Origin: Bacillota bacterium
Lineage (GTDB): Bacteria; Bacillota; Clostridia; Christensenellales; CAG-138
Assembly (NCBI GenBank): GCA_023400985.1
Contig: JAEXEN010000027.1
Coordinates: forward strand, 124,001-188,000
Direction of reading: 5' to 3'
DNA length: 64,000 nucleotides
Below the pieces are notes generated by a model. The model ran no database searches, was not told the DNA's origin, and was given only the letters and a program-made list of their open reading frames with translations. Positions 56,827-64,000 of this stretch are shown in pieces. A program made the position numbers and the translations under genes. The stretch's first letter is position 1, and each line of letters opens with the position of its first letter.

Positions 56827-57793
56827 GCAGGCGGCGGAGTTCATCCGCGAAAACGACGGCTTTACGCTGATCGCGCATATATCGCCCGACGGCGATACGC
56901 TGGGCTCCTCGCTGGCGCTCTACGGCGTCCTCAGGGAGCTCAACAAACACGCGCAGGTGGTTTGCGACAACCGTGTGCCGCCCAACTACGCCTTTTTGCC
57001 GTACGCGGACGAGATACTTACGCCGGATAAGGCAAAGGCGTACCCGTACGCCATCGGCGTGGACTGCGCCGACGCGCTTCGGATGGGTACAGCCTCGGCG
57101 CTTTTTAAAACGGCGGTCGATACCGTCAACCTCGACCATCATGTTACCAACAGCGCCTACGCGCGCCTCAACATCGTGGACGGCAACGCGGCCGCCACGG
57201 GCGAGCTCATTTACAAACTCGCGACGATTCTTTTGCCGCGCCTCTCGGAGCCCGTTTCCATATGTTTATATACGGCGCTTCTCACCGATACGGGGAGCTT
57301 TGCCTACTCTAACACCACGCCCGAGACCATGCGTATCGCGGCGGAGATCATGGAGAGCGGCATCGACACATATGAGATCAACCGCCTTGTCTATCGCACC
57401 GTGCCCTATCATAAAATCAAGCTTCTGGGCTGCGCCATCAACAACATGGAGCTTCTCTGTGACGGAAAGCTCGGTATCACGGCCGTGACGCTTTTTGAGA
57501 TGCGCGAGATAGGCGCGACCGAGGAGGACAGCGAAGGCGTTATCGACTCCGTGCGCGACGTGGAGAGCGTGGAGATAGCGGTGATGCTTCGCGAGGTGGA
57601 TGAGGGCGTATTCAAAGCAAGCCTTCGCTCCAAACGCTATGCGGACGTGAGCAAGATATCGTGCGTAAAAGGCGGCGGCGGGCATGCGTTTGCCGCGGGC
57701 TATACCGTGCATGGCACGCTTGAGGAAGTCTACTCTGAGGCGGTAAAACTCGCGACGCGTGCATTGGAGGATCCGGCTTGGAGGGTGTCGTAA
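56807..57793 (+). CDS. nrnA: bifunctional oligoribonuclease/PAP phosphatase NrnA
   Basis: A 328-residue DHH-DHHA1 phosphodiesterase. It degrades short oligoribonucleotides and 3'-phosphoadenosine 5'-phosphate. DHH motifs: LIAHISPDGDTLGSSLALYG, GVDCADA, VNLDHHVTNSAYA and LLTDTGSFAYSNT. The DHHA1 end has SCVKGGGGHAFAAGYTV. The start is the ATG at 56807 after GGGGAGAAAG, inside rbfA; an upstream part of the frame overlaps rbfA and has no site. The rbfA-nrnA-truB-ribF order is common in Clostridia. Confidence 0.95.
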   Translation: MTGSPIEQAAEFIRENDGFTLIAHISPDGDTLGSSLALYGVLRELNKHAQVVCDNRVPPNYAFLPYADEILTPDKAKAYPYAIGVDCADALRMGTASALFKTAVDTVNLDHHVTNSAYARLNIVDGNAAATGELIYKLATILLPRLSEPVSICLYTALLTDTGSFAYSNTTPETMRIAAEIMESGIDTYEINRLVYRTVPYHKIKLLGCAINNMELLCDGKLGITAVTLFEMREIGATEEDSEGVIDSVRDVESVEIAVMLREVDEGVFKASLRSKRYADVSKISCVKGGGGHAFAAGYTVHGTLEEVYSEAVKLATRALEDPAWRVS

Positions 57794-58680
57794 ACGTATT
57801 GAAGCCGCCGGGCATGACGTCGAGCGACGTTGTGACGGATATTCGGCATATTTATTCCATGAAGCGCGTGGGTCATACGGGAACGCTCGATCCGGGTGCG
57901 GCGGGCGTGCTGCCCGTCTGTCTGGGGCGTGCCACAAGGCTTTTCGACAGGCTTACCGATAAACAAAAGGAATACATTGCCGAGATAACCTTCGGCGCGG
58001 AAACGGATACGCAGGACGCCTACGGGACGGTCGTACGCCGCTCGGATGCGCGCGTAAATAGCGATGCGCTCGAAAAGATGCTCCCGCGCTTTACGGGCGA
58101 GCAGATGCAGACCGTGCCGAAGTACGCGGCTGTGCGCGTCAACGGAACGCCCATGTATAAGCTCGCGCGCGCGGGTGAAGAGGTGACTAAAAAGGAGCGC
58201 CTTATCACCGTGCATGAGCTTGCGCTTTTGCGGCAAACGGGGGAAAACAGCTTCCTCCTTCGTGTTTCGTGCTCGCGCGGCACCTATGTCAGAGCGCTTT
58301 GCAGCGATATAGGGATCGCCTTAAATACCTGCGCATATCTTTCATTTCTGCTGCGTACGCGCGCCGGGGCTTTTACGATCGAAAACGCGTATACGCTTGA
58401 GGAGCTTCGCGCCCTGAAGGAAAACGACGCGCTAGCGTCCGCCGTTACGTCTGTGGACGCGGCGCTCGACGGTTTGCCGGAGCTTTGCCTTGCGGAGTTA
58501 AGCGAGCGCGAAAAGCGGCTTTTGCTCAACGGCGCGGGCGTGGAGCACGGCGGGGAATTCCAAATGGGTGAAACCGTTAAAGTTTATCTCGACGGCCGCT
58601 TCATAGGCCTTGGCGAGCGCAACGAAAACGGATTTCATATCACGGTGTTTTTTACGGGGGAGGAACCCGATGGAATATGA
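57778..58680 (+). CDS. truB: tRNA pseudouridine(55) synthase
   Basis: A 300-residue enzyme making pseudouridine 55 in the T-loop of tRNA. The start motif is GVVNVLKPPGMTSSDVV. The catalytic Asp is in RVGHTGTLDPGAAGVLP. KYAAVRVNGTPMYKLARAGE and VSCSRGTYVRALCSDIG follow. The start is the TTG at 57778, seven bases after GGAGG, 16 bases inside nrnA. It overlaps ribF by 11 bases. Confidence 0.96.
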   Translation: MEGVVNVLKPPGMTSSDVVTDIRHIYSMKRVGHTGTLDPGAAGVLPVCLGRATRLFDRLTDKQKEYIAEITFGAETDTQDAYGTVVRRSDARVNSDALEKMLPRFTGEQMQTVPKYAAVRVNGTPMYKLARAGEEVTKKERLITVHELALLRQTGENSFLLRVSCSRGTYVRALCSDIGIALNTCAYLSFLLRTRAGAFTIENAYTLEELRALKENDALASAVTSVDAALDGLPELCLAELSEREKRLLLNGAGVEHGGEFQMGETVKVYLDGRFIGLGERNENGFHITVFFTGEEPDGI

Positions 58681-59581
58681 TCGGACACGGGCGGCTGCCC
58701 GCGATAAAAACGGAAAAAGCGTTGTGGCGCTCGGCATGTTCGACGGCGTGCACGCCGGGCACAGGCGGCTTTTAGCCACCGCCGCGGCGCTCGCAAAAAG
58801 CGAGGGCCTGAAGTTCGTCGTATATACGTTTAAAAACCATCCGCTTTCGGTGTTTCAAGGATCCCCCAAGCTTTTGAGCGGTCTTGACGAGCGCGTAAAG
58901 CTCCTCCGTTCGTTCGGCGCGGATTTGGTAGAGGCGGACGACTTTACGTCCGCGCTTGCCGCGACGGAGCCGGAAGCTTTCGTAAAATCGCTTTGCGGGC
59001 GGTTTTCCATGGCAATAGCGGTGGCGGGGTTCAATTATACGTTCGGGAAAAACGGGGCGGGTAACGCCGCGCTTTTAAATGAACTCGGGAAAAAACTCGG
59101 CTTCAAAACGCGCGAGGTGGCGCCGTATCTCTTTGAGGGCGAGCCGGTTTCAAGCACGCGCATACGCATGCTCCTTCTGGAGGGTGAACTCAAGAAAGCC
59201 AACGCTATGCTGGAGCGGGAATACTCGCTTTCCGGAACGGTCGTAAAAAACCGCCGCATCGGGAGTACCATCGGCTTCCCGACGGCAAATCTGGGCGGCG
59301 TTTTCGATATGGCGCTGCCGAAGATCGGCGTCTACGCGACGCGCGCGCTCGTGGACAATAAAACGTATCAGGCCGTGACGAGCGTGGGAAAAAACCCGAC
59401 CGTCGGCGGCAAAAGCGTGACCGTGGAAACGCACATCATGGATTTCGACCGCGATATTTACGGAGAGCCGCTCACGGTGTCCTTTGTCGAGTACCTGCGC
59501 GGTGAGCTTTCCTTTGAAAAAGTGGACGAGCTGGCCGGGCAGATCGCACGGGATGTGGAGCGGGCGAGGAAGATTTTGTAA
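58670..59581 (+). CDS. ribF: bifunctional riboflavin kinase/FAD synthetase
   Basis: A 303-residue enzyme making FMN and then FAD from riboflavin. The FAD synthetase domain has VVALGMFDGVHAGHRRLLA (nucleotidyltransferase HxGH-like) and VAGFNYTFGKNGAGN, with SSTRIRMLLLEG. The kinase domain starts at GTVVKNRRIGSTIGFPTANL. The start is the ATG at 58670 behind GGGGGAGGAACCC; the upstream open frame lies inside truB. It ends the truB-ribF pair; rpsO has its own promoter. Confidence 0.96.
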   Translation: MEYDRTRAAARDKNGKSVVALGMFDGVHAGHRRLLATAAALAKSEGLKFVVYTFKNHPLSVFQGSPKLLSGLDERVKLLRSFGADLVEADDFTSALAATEPEAFVKSLCGRFSMAIAVAGFNYTFGKNGAGNAALLNELGKKLGFKTREVAPYLFEGEPVSSTRIRMLLLEGELKKANAMLEREYSLSGTVVKNRRIGSTIGFPTANLGGVFDMALPKIGVYATRALVDNKTYQAVTSVGKNPTVGGKSVTVETHIMDFDRDIYGEPLTVSFVEYLRGELSFEKVDELAGQIARDVERARKIL

Positions 59582-59635
59582 GACCGCCGCGGCATGAATT
59601 CCCGAAATATGCCGAATTTTCCCAAAATCTAAGCC

Positions 59636-59664
59636 TTTACAAGCATTTTTAGCCATGATATAAT
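59636..59664 (+). promoter_or_regulatory. rpsO: rpsO promoter
   Basis: TTTACA (59636-59641) and TATAAT (59659-59664) with a 17-base spacer. The leader of about 115 nt holds AGGGGTCAGGCGCCCCT and other hairpins and could be the site of S15 autocontrol; the exact fold was not worked out. Confidence 0.82.
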
Positions 59665-59783
59665 AACCGAGTTCCCAAGGAACCGAGGGGTCAGGCGCCC
59701 CTACCGTAAAAACCGGCTGCTGTGTTTTGCGAAGCTCCAACGCATTGCTCGGCGCGCGGGGATCATTTTAAAAGGAGAAAGAA

Positions 59784-60044
59784 ATGGACATCAACAAACA
59801 GGAAATCATCGACAAGTACAAACTCCACGAGGGCGACACCGGCTCCCCCGAGGTGCAGATCGCGCTTTTGACCGCGCGCATCAACCACCTCAACGAGCAT
59901 CTCAAGATCAACAAGAAAGATCACCATTCGCGCCGCGGTCTTCTTAAGATGGTCGGTCAGCGCAGGGGCCTGCTCGACTACCTGAAGGATAAGGACATCG
60001 AGCGTTACAGGACTATCGTCACAAGCCTCGAGTTGAGAAAGTAA
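59784..60044 (+). CDS. rpsO: 30S ribosomal protein S15
   Basis: An 86-residue ribosomal protein, a bit shorter than the usual 88-89. GDTGSPEVQIALLTARINHL and KDHHSRRGLLKMVGQRRGLL are the S15 core binding 16S rRNA helices 20-22. The start is the ATG at 59784 behind AAAAGGAGAAAGAA. It is followed by a strong terminator and then pnp, the universal rpsO-pnp pair. Confidence 0.98.
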   Translation: MDINKQEIIDKYKLHEGDTGSPEVQIALLTARINHLNEHLKINKKDHHSRRGLLKMVGQRRGLLDYLKDKDIERYRTIVTSLELRK

Positions 60045-60059
60045 ACCTATAAAGCCGAT

Positions 60060-60092
60060 AAAAAGAGCGGAAAACATACCGCTCTTTTTTTA
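60060..60092 (+). terminator. rpsO: terminator after rpsO
   Basis: AAAAAGAGCGG-AAAACATA-CCGCTCTTTTTTT, 15 bases after the stop codon. Confidence 0.95.
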
Positions 60093-60127
60093 TTATACGG
60101 TTTTTGTCCGATTTTAGCCGCTTGCTA

Positions 60128-60157
60128 TTGCGGCTTGCGGCTTATTTTGGTTATAAT
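60128..60157 (+). promoter_or_regulatory. pnp: pnp promoter
   Basis: TTGCGG (60128-60133) and TATAAT (60152-60157) are 18 bases apart, 38 bases before pnp. The -10 is perfect and the -35 is fair. Confidence 0.65.
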
Positions 60158-60195
60158 AACAAAGAATATGAATAAAGAAGAAGGAGCATGAAGAC

Positions 60196-62304
60196 ATGCA
60201 AAGAACATTCACAACTGAGATCGCGGGCCGCACGCTCACGGTCGAAACGGGCAAGTACGCCGAGCAGGCGGGCGGGTCCGTGCTCGTGCGCTGCGGCGAT
60301 ACCGCCGTTCTCGTGTGCGCCACGGTCGCCTCAAGCCCGCGCGACGGCGTAGACTTCCTTCCCTTAAGCGTCGAGTACGAGGAAAAAATGTACTCGGTCG
60401 GCAAGATACCGGGGGGCTTCATCAAACGCGAGGGCAGGCCGACCGAGCGCGCCATCCTCACTTCCCGCCTGATCGACAGGCCGCTTAGGCCGCTGTTCCC
60501 CAAGGGGTTTTATAACGACATTCAGGTCGTCGCAACGGTGCTGTCCGTCGAGCAGGACGTCCAGCCCGACATACTCGCCATGATCGGCGCAAGCGCCGCT
60601 CTTTCCATCAGCAACGCGCCCTTTATGGGCCCAATCGGCGCTATTGCCGTCGGCTTTGTGGACGGACAGTATGTGATGAATCCGGATTCCGCGGCGCGCG
60701 AAAAGAGCCGTTTGCACCTCACGGTCGCCGGTACCGCCGACGCCGTGATGATGGTCGAGGCGGGCGCAAATGAGCTCACCGAAGCCGAGATGCTCGGCGC
60801 TATTTTGAAGGCGCACGAGGAGATCAGGAAGATCGTCGGATTCGTCAAGGGCATCGCCGCTGAGATCGGCAAGGAAAAGATCGAATTCACGCCGTACAAG
60901 CCTGCCGAGGAATTCGTTAAGCTTGTGCGCGATTATGCCGCTTCCAAGGTGGAATGGTCACTCGATACCTTCGACCGCAAGGAGCGCGAGGCGCGTACCG
61001 CGCAGGTGAAGGCGGAGGCCATCGAATATTTCGCCGAGGAATATCCGGACAGCAAGTCCGATATCGACGCTATCCTTTACACCATGACCAAAGAGGTCGT
61101 GCGCGATAAGATCATCAACCGCGGCATCCGCCCTGACGGCCGCAAGCACGACGAAATACGCCCCATCTGGAGCGAGGTCGGGCTTTTAAAGCGCACGCAC
61201 GGCAGCGCCGTGTTCACGCGCGGCCAGACGCAGGTGCTCACGGTCGCCACCCTCGGTACGGTAGGCGACGGGCAGACGCTCGACGGCATCGGCGAGGAAG
61301 AATATAAGCGCTACATGCACCAGTACAACATGCCGCCCTACAGCGTGGGCGAAACGCGTCCCATGCGCGGCCCCGGCCGCCGCGAGATCGGCCACGGCGC
61401 GCTCGCGGAACGCGCGCTTCTCCCCATGATCCCCTCGGAGGAGGAATTCCCGTACTGCATCCGCCTCGTATCCGAGGTCATAAGCTCCAACGGTTCCACC
61501 TCGCAGGCCAGTATCTGCGCGAGCACCTTGGCGCTCATGGACGCGGGCGTTCCCATCAAAAAGCCCGTTGCGGGCGTGGCCATGGGGCTTATCAAGGACG
61601 ATTCAAACGGCAACATCGCCATCATGACGGATATCCAGGGCCTCGAGGATTTCTTAGGCGATATGGACTTCAAGGTGGCCGGTACCCGCGAGGGTATCAC
61701 CGCCATCCAGATGGATATCAAGATCAAGGGCATCGACGAGCAGATCCTCACCCGCGCGCTCGAACAGGCGCGCGTCGGCAGGCTCTTTATACTTGGCAAA
61801 ATGCTCGAGACACTTCCGGAACCGCGCAAAGAGATGTCCCCGTACGCGCCGCGCATCCTCCAGTTCACCATCCATCCGGATAAGATACGCGAGGTGATCG
61901 GCACGGGCGGCAAGGTCATCAACAAAATCATAGCCGACACCGGCGTGAAGATCGACATCGAGGACGACGGCCGCGTGTTTATCGCCTCTTCGGACGAACA
62001 CGCCGCTGCGGAGGCCAAGAAGATGATCGACGCCATCGTGCGCGATATCGAGGTGGGTCAGGTGTTCCTCGGCAAGGTCGTCAACATCAAGCCCGGCCTC
62101 GGCGCGTTCGTGGAGTTGAAGCCCGGCAAAGACGGCCTCGTCAGGATCAACGCGCTCGCCAACCACTTTGTGGAAAAGGTGGAGGACGAGGTCAATCTGG
62201 GCGACGAGATACTCGTCCGCGTAATTGGCATCACCCCGCAGGGCAAGATCGACCTCACCCGCAAGGGGCTTTTGCCGGACGATAAAAAGGACGAGAAAAA
62301 GTAA
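60196..62304 (+). CDS. pnp: polyribonucleotide nucleotidyltransferase
   Basis: A 702-residue 3'-5' phosphorolytic exoribonuclease central to mRNA decay. Two RNase PH domains are seen: the first with PGGFIKREGRPTERAILTSR, the second with GIRPDGRKHDEIRPIWSEVG and HGSAVFTRGQTQVL. The catalytic region has ALMDAGVPIKKPVAGVAMGL and DIQGLEDFLGDMDFKVAGT. The KH domain is PDKIREVIGTGGKVINKI and the S1 domain is the last 80 residues. The start is the ATG at 60196 behind AAGGAGCATGAAGAC. Confidence 0.98.
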   Translation: MQRTFTTEIAGRTLTVETGKYAEQAGGSVLVRCGDTAVLVCATVASSPRDGVDFLPLSVEYEEKMYSVGKIPGGFIKREGRPTERAILTSRLIDRPLRPLFPKGFYNDIQVVATVLSVEQDVQPDILAMIGASAALSISNAPFMGPIGAIAVGFVDGQYVMNPDSAAREKSRLHLTVAGTADAVMMVEAGANELTEAEMLGAILKAHEEIRKIVGFVKGIAAEIGKEKIEFTPYKPAEEFVKLVRDYAASKVEWSLDTFDRKEREARTAQVKAEAIEYFAEEYPDSKSDIDAILYTMTKEVVRDKIINRGIRPDGRKHDEIRPIWSEVGLLKRTHGSAVFTRGQTQVLTVATLGTVGDGQTLDGIGEEEYKRYMHQYNMPPYSVGETRPMRGPGRREIGHGALAERALLPMIPSEEEFPYCIRLVSEVISSNGSTSQASICASTLALMDAGVPIKKPVAGVAMGLIKDDSNGNIAIMTDIQGLEDFLGDMDFKVAGTREGITAIQMDIKIKGIDEQILTRALEQARVGRLFILGKMLETLPEPRKEMSPYAPRILQFTIHPDKIREVIGTGGKVINKIIADTGVKIDIEDDGRVFIASSDEHAAAEAKKMIDAIVRDIEVGQVFLGKVVNIKPGLGAFVELKPGKDGLVRINALANHFVEKVEDEVNLGDEILVRVIGITPQGKIDLTRKGLLPDDKKDEKK

Positions 62305-62324
62305 ACGAAGTACATAAAAAACAG

Positions 62325-62361
62325 GGGGCAAAGCGCGGGCATGACGGCCGTTCTTTGCCCC
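62325..62361 (+). terminator. pnp: hairpin after pnp
   Basis: GGGGCAAAG pairs with CTTTGCCCC around a 19-base loop that itself contains GGGC/GGCC. No T-run follows (CTCGTTAAC), so it may be a 3' stabilising hairpin instead. Confidence 0.55.
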
Positions 62362-62435
62362 TCGTTAACAAGCATACATACTTGTCCCAACGCATAACAT
62401 GAAACAGCTTAAGGTACATTCGGAGGGGCTGTTTT

Positions 62436-63131
62436 ATGAAAAAACACAGGACGGGCAAGGCGTTTGAATTTACCGTCAACGCGCTTTTGGTATTTCTCAT
62501 CGTGACGCTCTATCTCGTTACGGGAAACCCCGAGGCGCAGCAGGCCATGGCGCTTTCCTACGGCACGCCCGTGTACCGCGGGCAGGCGGAAGGGAAAATC
62601 GCCGTTGAGTTTGCCGTGAGCTGGAACGCGCAGGCGCTTACGGATATACTCGATACCTTAAAGGAAAACGATACGTGCGTGACGTTTGCCGTAAGCGGCG
62701 AATGGGCGGAGGGGAACCCCGAGCTTTTAAAACGCATGTACGAGGACGGGCACGAGCTTGCGACCATGGGTTACGACCCAAATAAGGACGGCAGGCTTTC
62801 GTGGGTCACGGAGGATGTGAGGCGATCGCTCGAAGCCATCGAATCCGGCTCCGGCGCGACGGTACGCGTGTATTATTCGGGAAACCGCAACATAGCTGTG
62901 TCCTCCGGCGCCGCTTCGGCGCTCTCCCTCACGCAGGTAATCTGCACGTCCGACCTCCTATGCGCCAGGGGGACGGCAGAGGATATCCTCGCGCGCGCAT
63001 TGCAAAGCCCCATTGAAGGAAGCATAGTATTGATGCAGCCCACGTCGGAGGCCGCAAAGGCGCTTCAGGGGCTGATCGACGCATTTCAAGAGAAAGGGAT
63101 ACGCCTGACCACTGTAAAGGACGTATTGTAA
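62436..63131 (+). CDS. degenerate polysaccharide-deacetylase-like (NodB-fold) membrane protein
   Basis: A 231-residue protein with an N-terminal signal anchor (VNALLVFLIVTLYLVTG, residues about 12-30) and a NodB-fold domain outside. The fold is recognised from DTCVTFAVSGEWAEGNPELL and KRMYEDGHELATMG. The catalytic metal site is not kept: the usual TFDDG at strand 1 is EFAVSWN, and the HxxxH of the family is reduced to DGHELATMGYD. It occupies the place of the sporulation gene ylxY between pnp and the M16 peptidase. It is probably a non-catalytic or altered deacetylase relative. Confidence 0.8.
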   Translation: MKKHRTGKAFEFTVNALLVFLIVTLYLVTGNPEAQQAMALSYGTPVYRGQAEGKIAVEFAVSWNAQALTDILDTLKENDTCVTFAVSGEWAEGNPELLKRMYEDGHELATMGYDPNKDGRLSWVTEDVRRSLEAIESGSGATVRVYYSGNRNIAVSSGAASALSLTQVICTSDLLCARGTAEDILARALQSPIEGSIVLMQPTSEAAKALQGLIDAFQEKGIRLTTVKDVL

Positions 63132-63137
63132 AAAAGC

Positions 63138-64000
63138 ATGGTATTTCGCGATCAACTCGATAACGGCCTCCGTATCATCGGCGAACAAATGCCCTCCTTC
63201 CGTTCCGTATCCATGGGCGTATGGATCGGCGCGGGTTCCTCCTACGAGAGGGAGAACGAGGCGGGTATTTCACATTTCATCGAGCACATGCTCTTCAAGG
63301 GGACTCAGAGGCGTACCGCCGCGCAGATCGCCGCCGAGATGGACGGCATAGGGGGTAACCTCAACGCATTCACGGCAAAGGAGTGCACCTGCCTTTATGC
63401 AAAGGTGCTCGACGAGCACATGGAGATCGCCGCGGATATATTGAGCGACCTTCTTCGTCACTCCAAATTCGACCCTGCCGATATCGAGAAGGAAAAGGGC
63501 GTCGTGTGCGAGGAGATATTGATGGTCGAGGATACGCCCGAGGACCTTGTACACGAGGCGCTATCCTCCATCGTCCACGCGGATTCGCCCTATTCCAAAC
63601 CCATTTTGGGCAGTGAAAAGAGCGTGCGCTCCCTCACGCGCGAAACGATCGGCGATTATATGGACAGGCATTATCAGCCCAACAACATTGTCGTCTCCTG
63701 CGCGGGCAATTTCGAGCGCGAAAAGCTTTTGGATGTGGTGAAAAAGAATTTTTCGGGCGGCTCGCCTTCCTTTAAGGAAAACGCGCCAAAGTGCGATATC
63801 ACGAAAAAGCGCGCGTTCAAGGCCTTGGAAAAGGATGTAGAGCAGGTGCATATCTGCTTGGGCTTCCCGGGCTACAAAAACGACGACGACCGCCAGTACT
63901 CGCTTTTTGTGCTCAACAACGCCTTGGGCGGCAGCATGAGCTCGCGTTTGTTCCAAAACATCCGCGAGGAGCGCGGACTTGCGTATTCCATCTATTCCTA
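63138..64000 (+). CDS. M16-family zinc peptidase, cut by the right edge
   Basis: The first 287 residues of an M16 (pitrilysin/insulinase-type) peptidase. The zinc motif is inverted HxxEH in ISHFIEHMLFKGTQRR, with the third ligand Glu in EKGVVCEEILMVEDTPED. The chain continues with GGSMSSRLFQNIREERGLAY at the right edge. The start is the ATG at 63138, seven bases after the previous stop codon; no strong ribosome binding site is visible. The position after pnp and the deacetylase-like gene matches mlpA/ymxG of Bacillus. The C-terminal half is outside the window. Confidence 0.93.
   Translation, partial: MVFRDQLDNGLRIIGEQMPSFRSVSMGVWIGAGSSYERENEAGISHFIEHMLFKGTQRRTAAQIAAEMDGIGGNLNAFTAKECTCLYAKVLDEHMEIAADILSDLLRHSKFDPADIEKEKGVVCEEILMVEDTPEDLVHEALSSIVHADSPYSKPILGSEKSVRSLTRETIGDYMDRHYQPNNIVVSCAGNFEREKLLDVVKKNFSGGSPSFKENAPKCDITKKRAFKALEKDVEQVHICLGFPGYKNDDDRQYSLFVLNNALGGSMSSRLFQNIREERGLAYSIYS

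Overview
The window looks like a chromosomal segment of an endospore-forming, fairly high-GC member of the class Clostridia (Firmicutes/Bacillota). Two alpha/beta-type small acid-soluble spore proteins, a SCIFF peptide with its radical SAM maturase, PolC, HemZ, IreB, RnpM/YlxQ and a T-box leader all point this way. The family or genus cannot be fixed from the sequence alone. No rRNA, tRNA, CRISPR array, prophage or insertion sequence with a transposase was seen.

Layout. 0-2 kb: a frameshifted AT-rich GNAT gene running off the left edge, a conserved hypothetical gene and ogt. 1.9-6 kb: Asp23-like protein, fatty-acid-kinase-like FakA and RecG. 6-10 kb: two spore SASP genes, then gpsA and a GNAT gene on the minus strand, an M15 peptidase lipoprotein and a small membrane protein. 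10.3-15 kb: the SCIFF peptide and maturase, then recJ and apt. 15.6-25.9 kb: relA, dtd, MBL hydrolase, hemZ, a P-loop/double-NUDIX fusion, T-box-controlled hisS, aspS and trxA. 26-34 kb: glyA, an AT-rich pair (VOC protein and a broken DNA-alkylation-repair gene), a NYN/LOTUS protein, a TetR-controlled membrane ferredoxin, and an iscR-iscS-iscU iron-sulfur cluster operon. 34-37.6 kb: a VanZ protein, a tiny membrane protein, and ireB-ruvX-DUF1292. 37.7-50.7 kb: rpsB-tsf-pyrH-(flavodoxin)-frr-uppS-cdsA-dxr-rseP-ispG-polC. 50.7-64 kb: rimP-nusA-rnpM-ylxQ-infB-rbfA-nrnA-truB-ribF-rpsO-pnp, a deacetylase-like protein and an M16 peptidase cut by the right edge.

Most of the window is core housekeeping DNA in the order usual for Firmicutes. 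Translation, lipid/isoprenoid precursor synthesis, replication and stringent-response genes are packed in long operons with 1-20 nt overlaps. Many genes start with TTG or GTG (fakA, scfB, recJ, rimP, ylxQ, truB). The intergenic gaps are not empty. They hold a family of short GC-rich palindromes and at least five copies of a longer multi-hairpin composite repeat. Some palindromes sit where they would act as terminators, and others lie against ribosome binding sites.

The most unusual things seen are: a PolC whose built-in proofreading exonuclease has lost its catalytic motifs while its polymerase and PHP motifs remain; an initiation factor IF2 with a Sup35-like Q/G/Y tandem-repeat region; a 163-nt structured element closed by a perfect 19-bp inverted repeat just upstream of nusA; and a short repeat apparently inserted, with a 16-bp duplication, into the leader of the hisS T-box.
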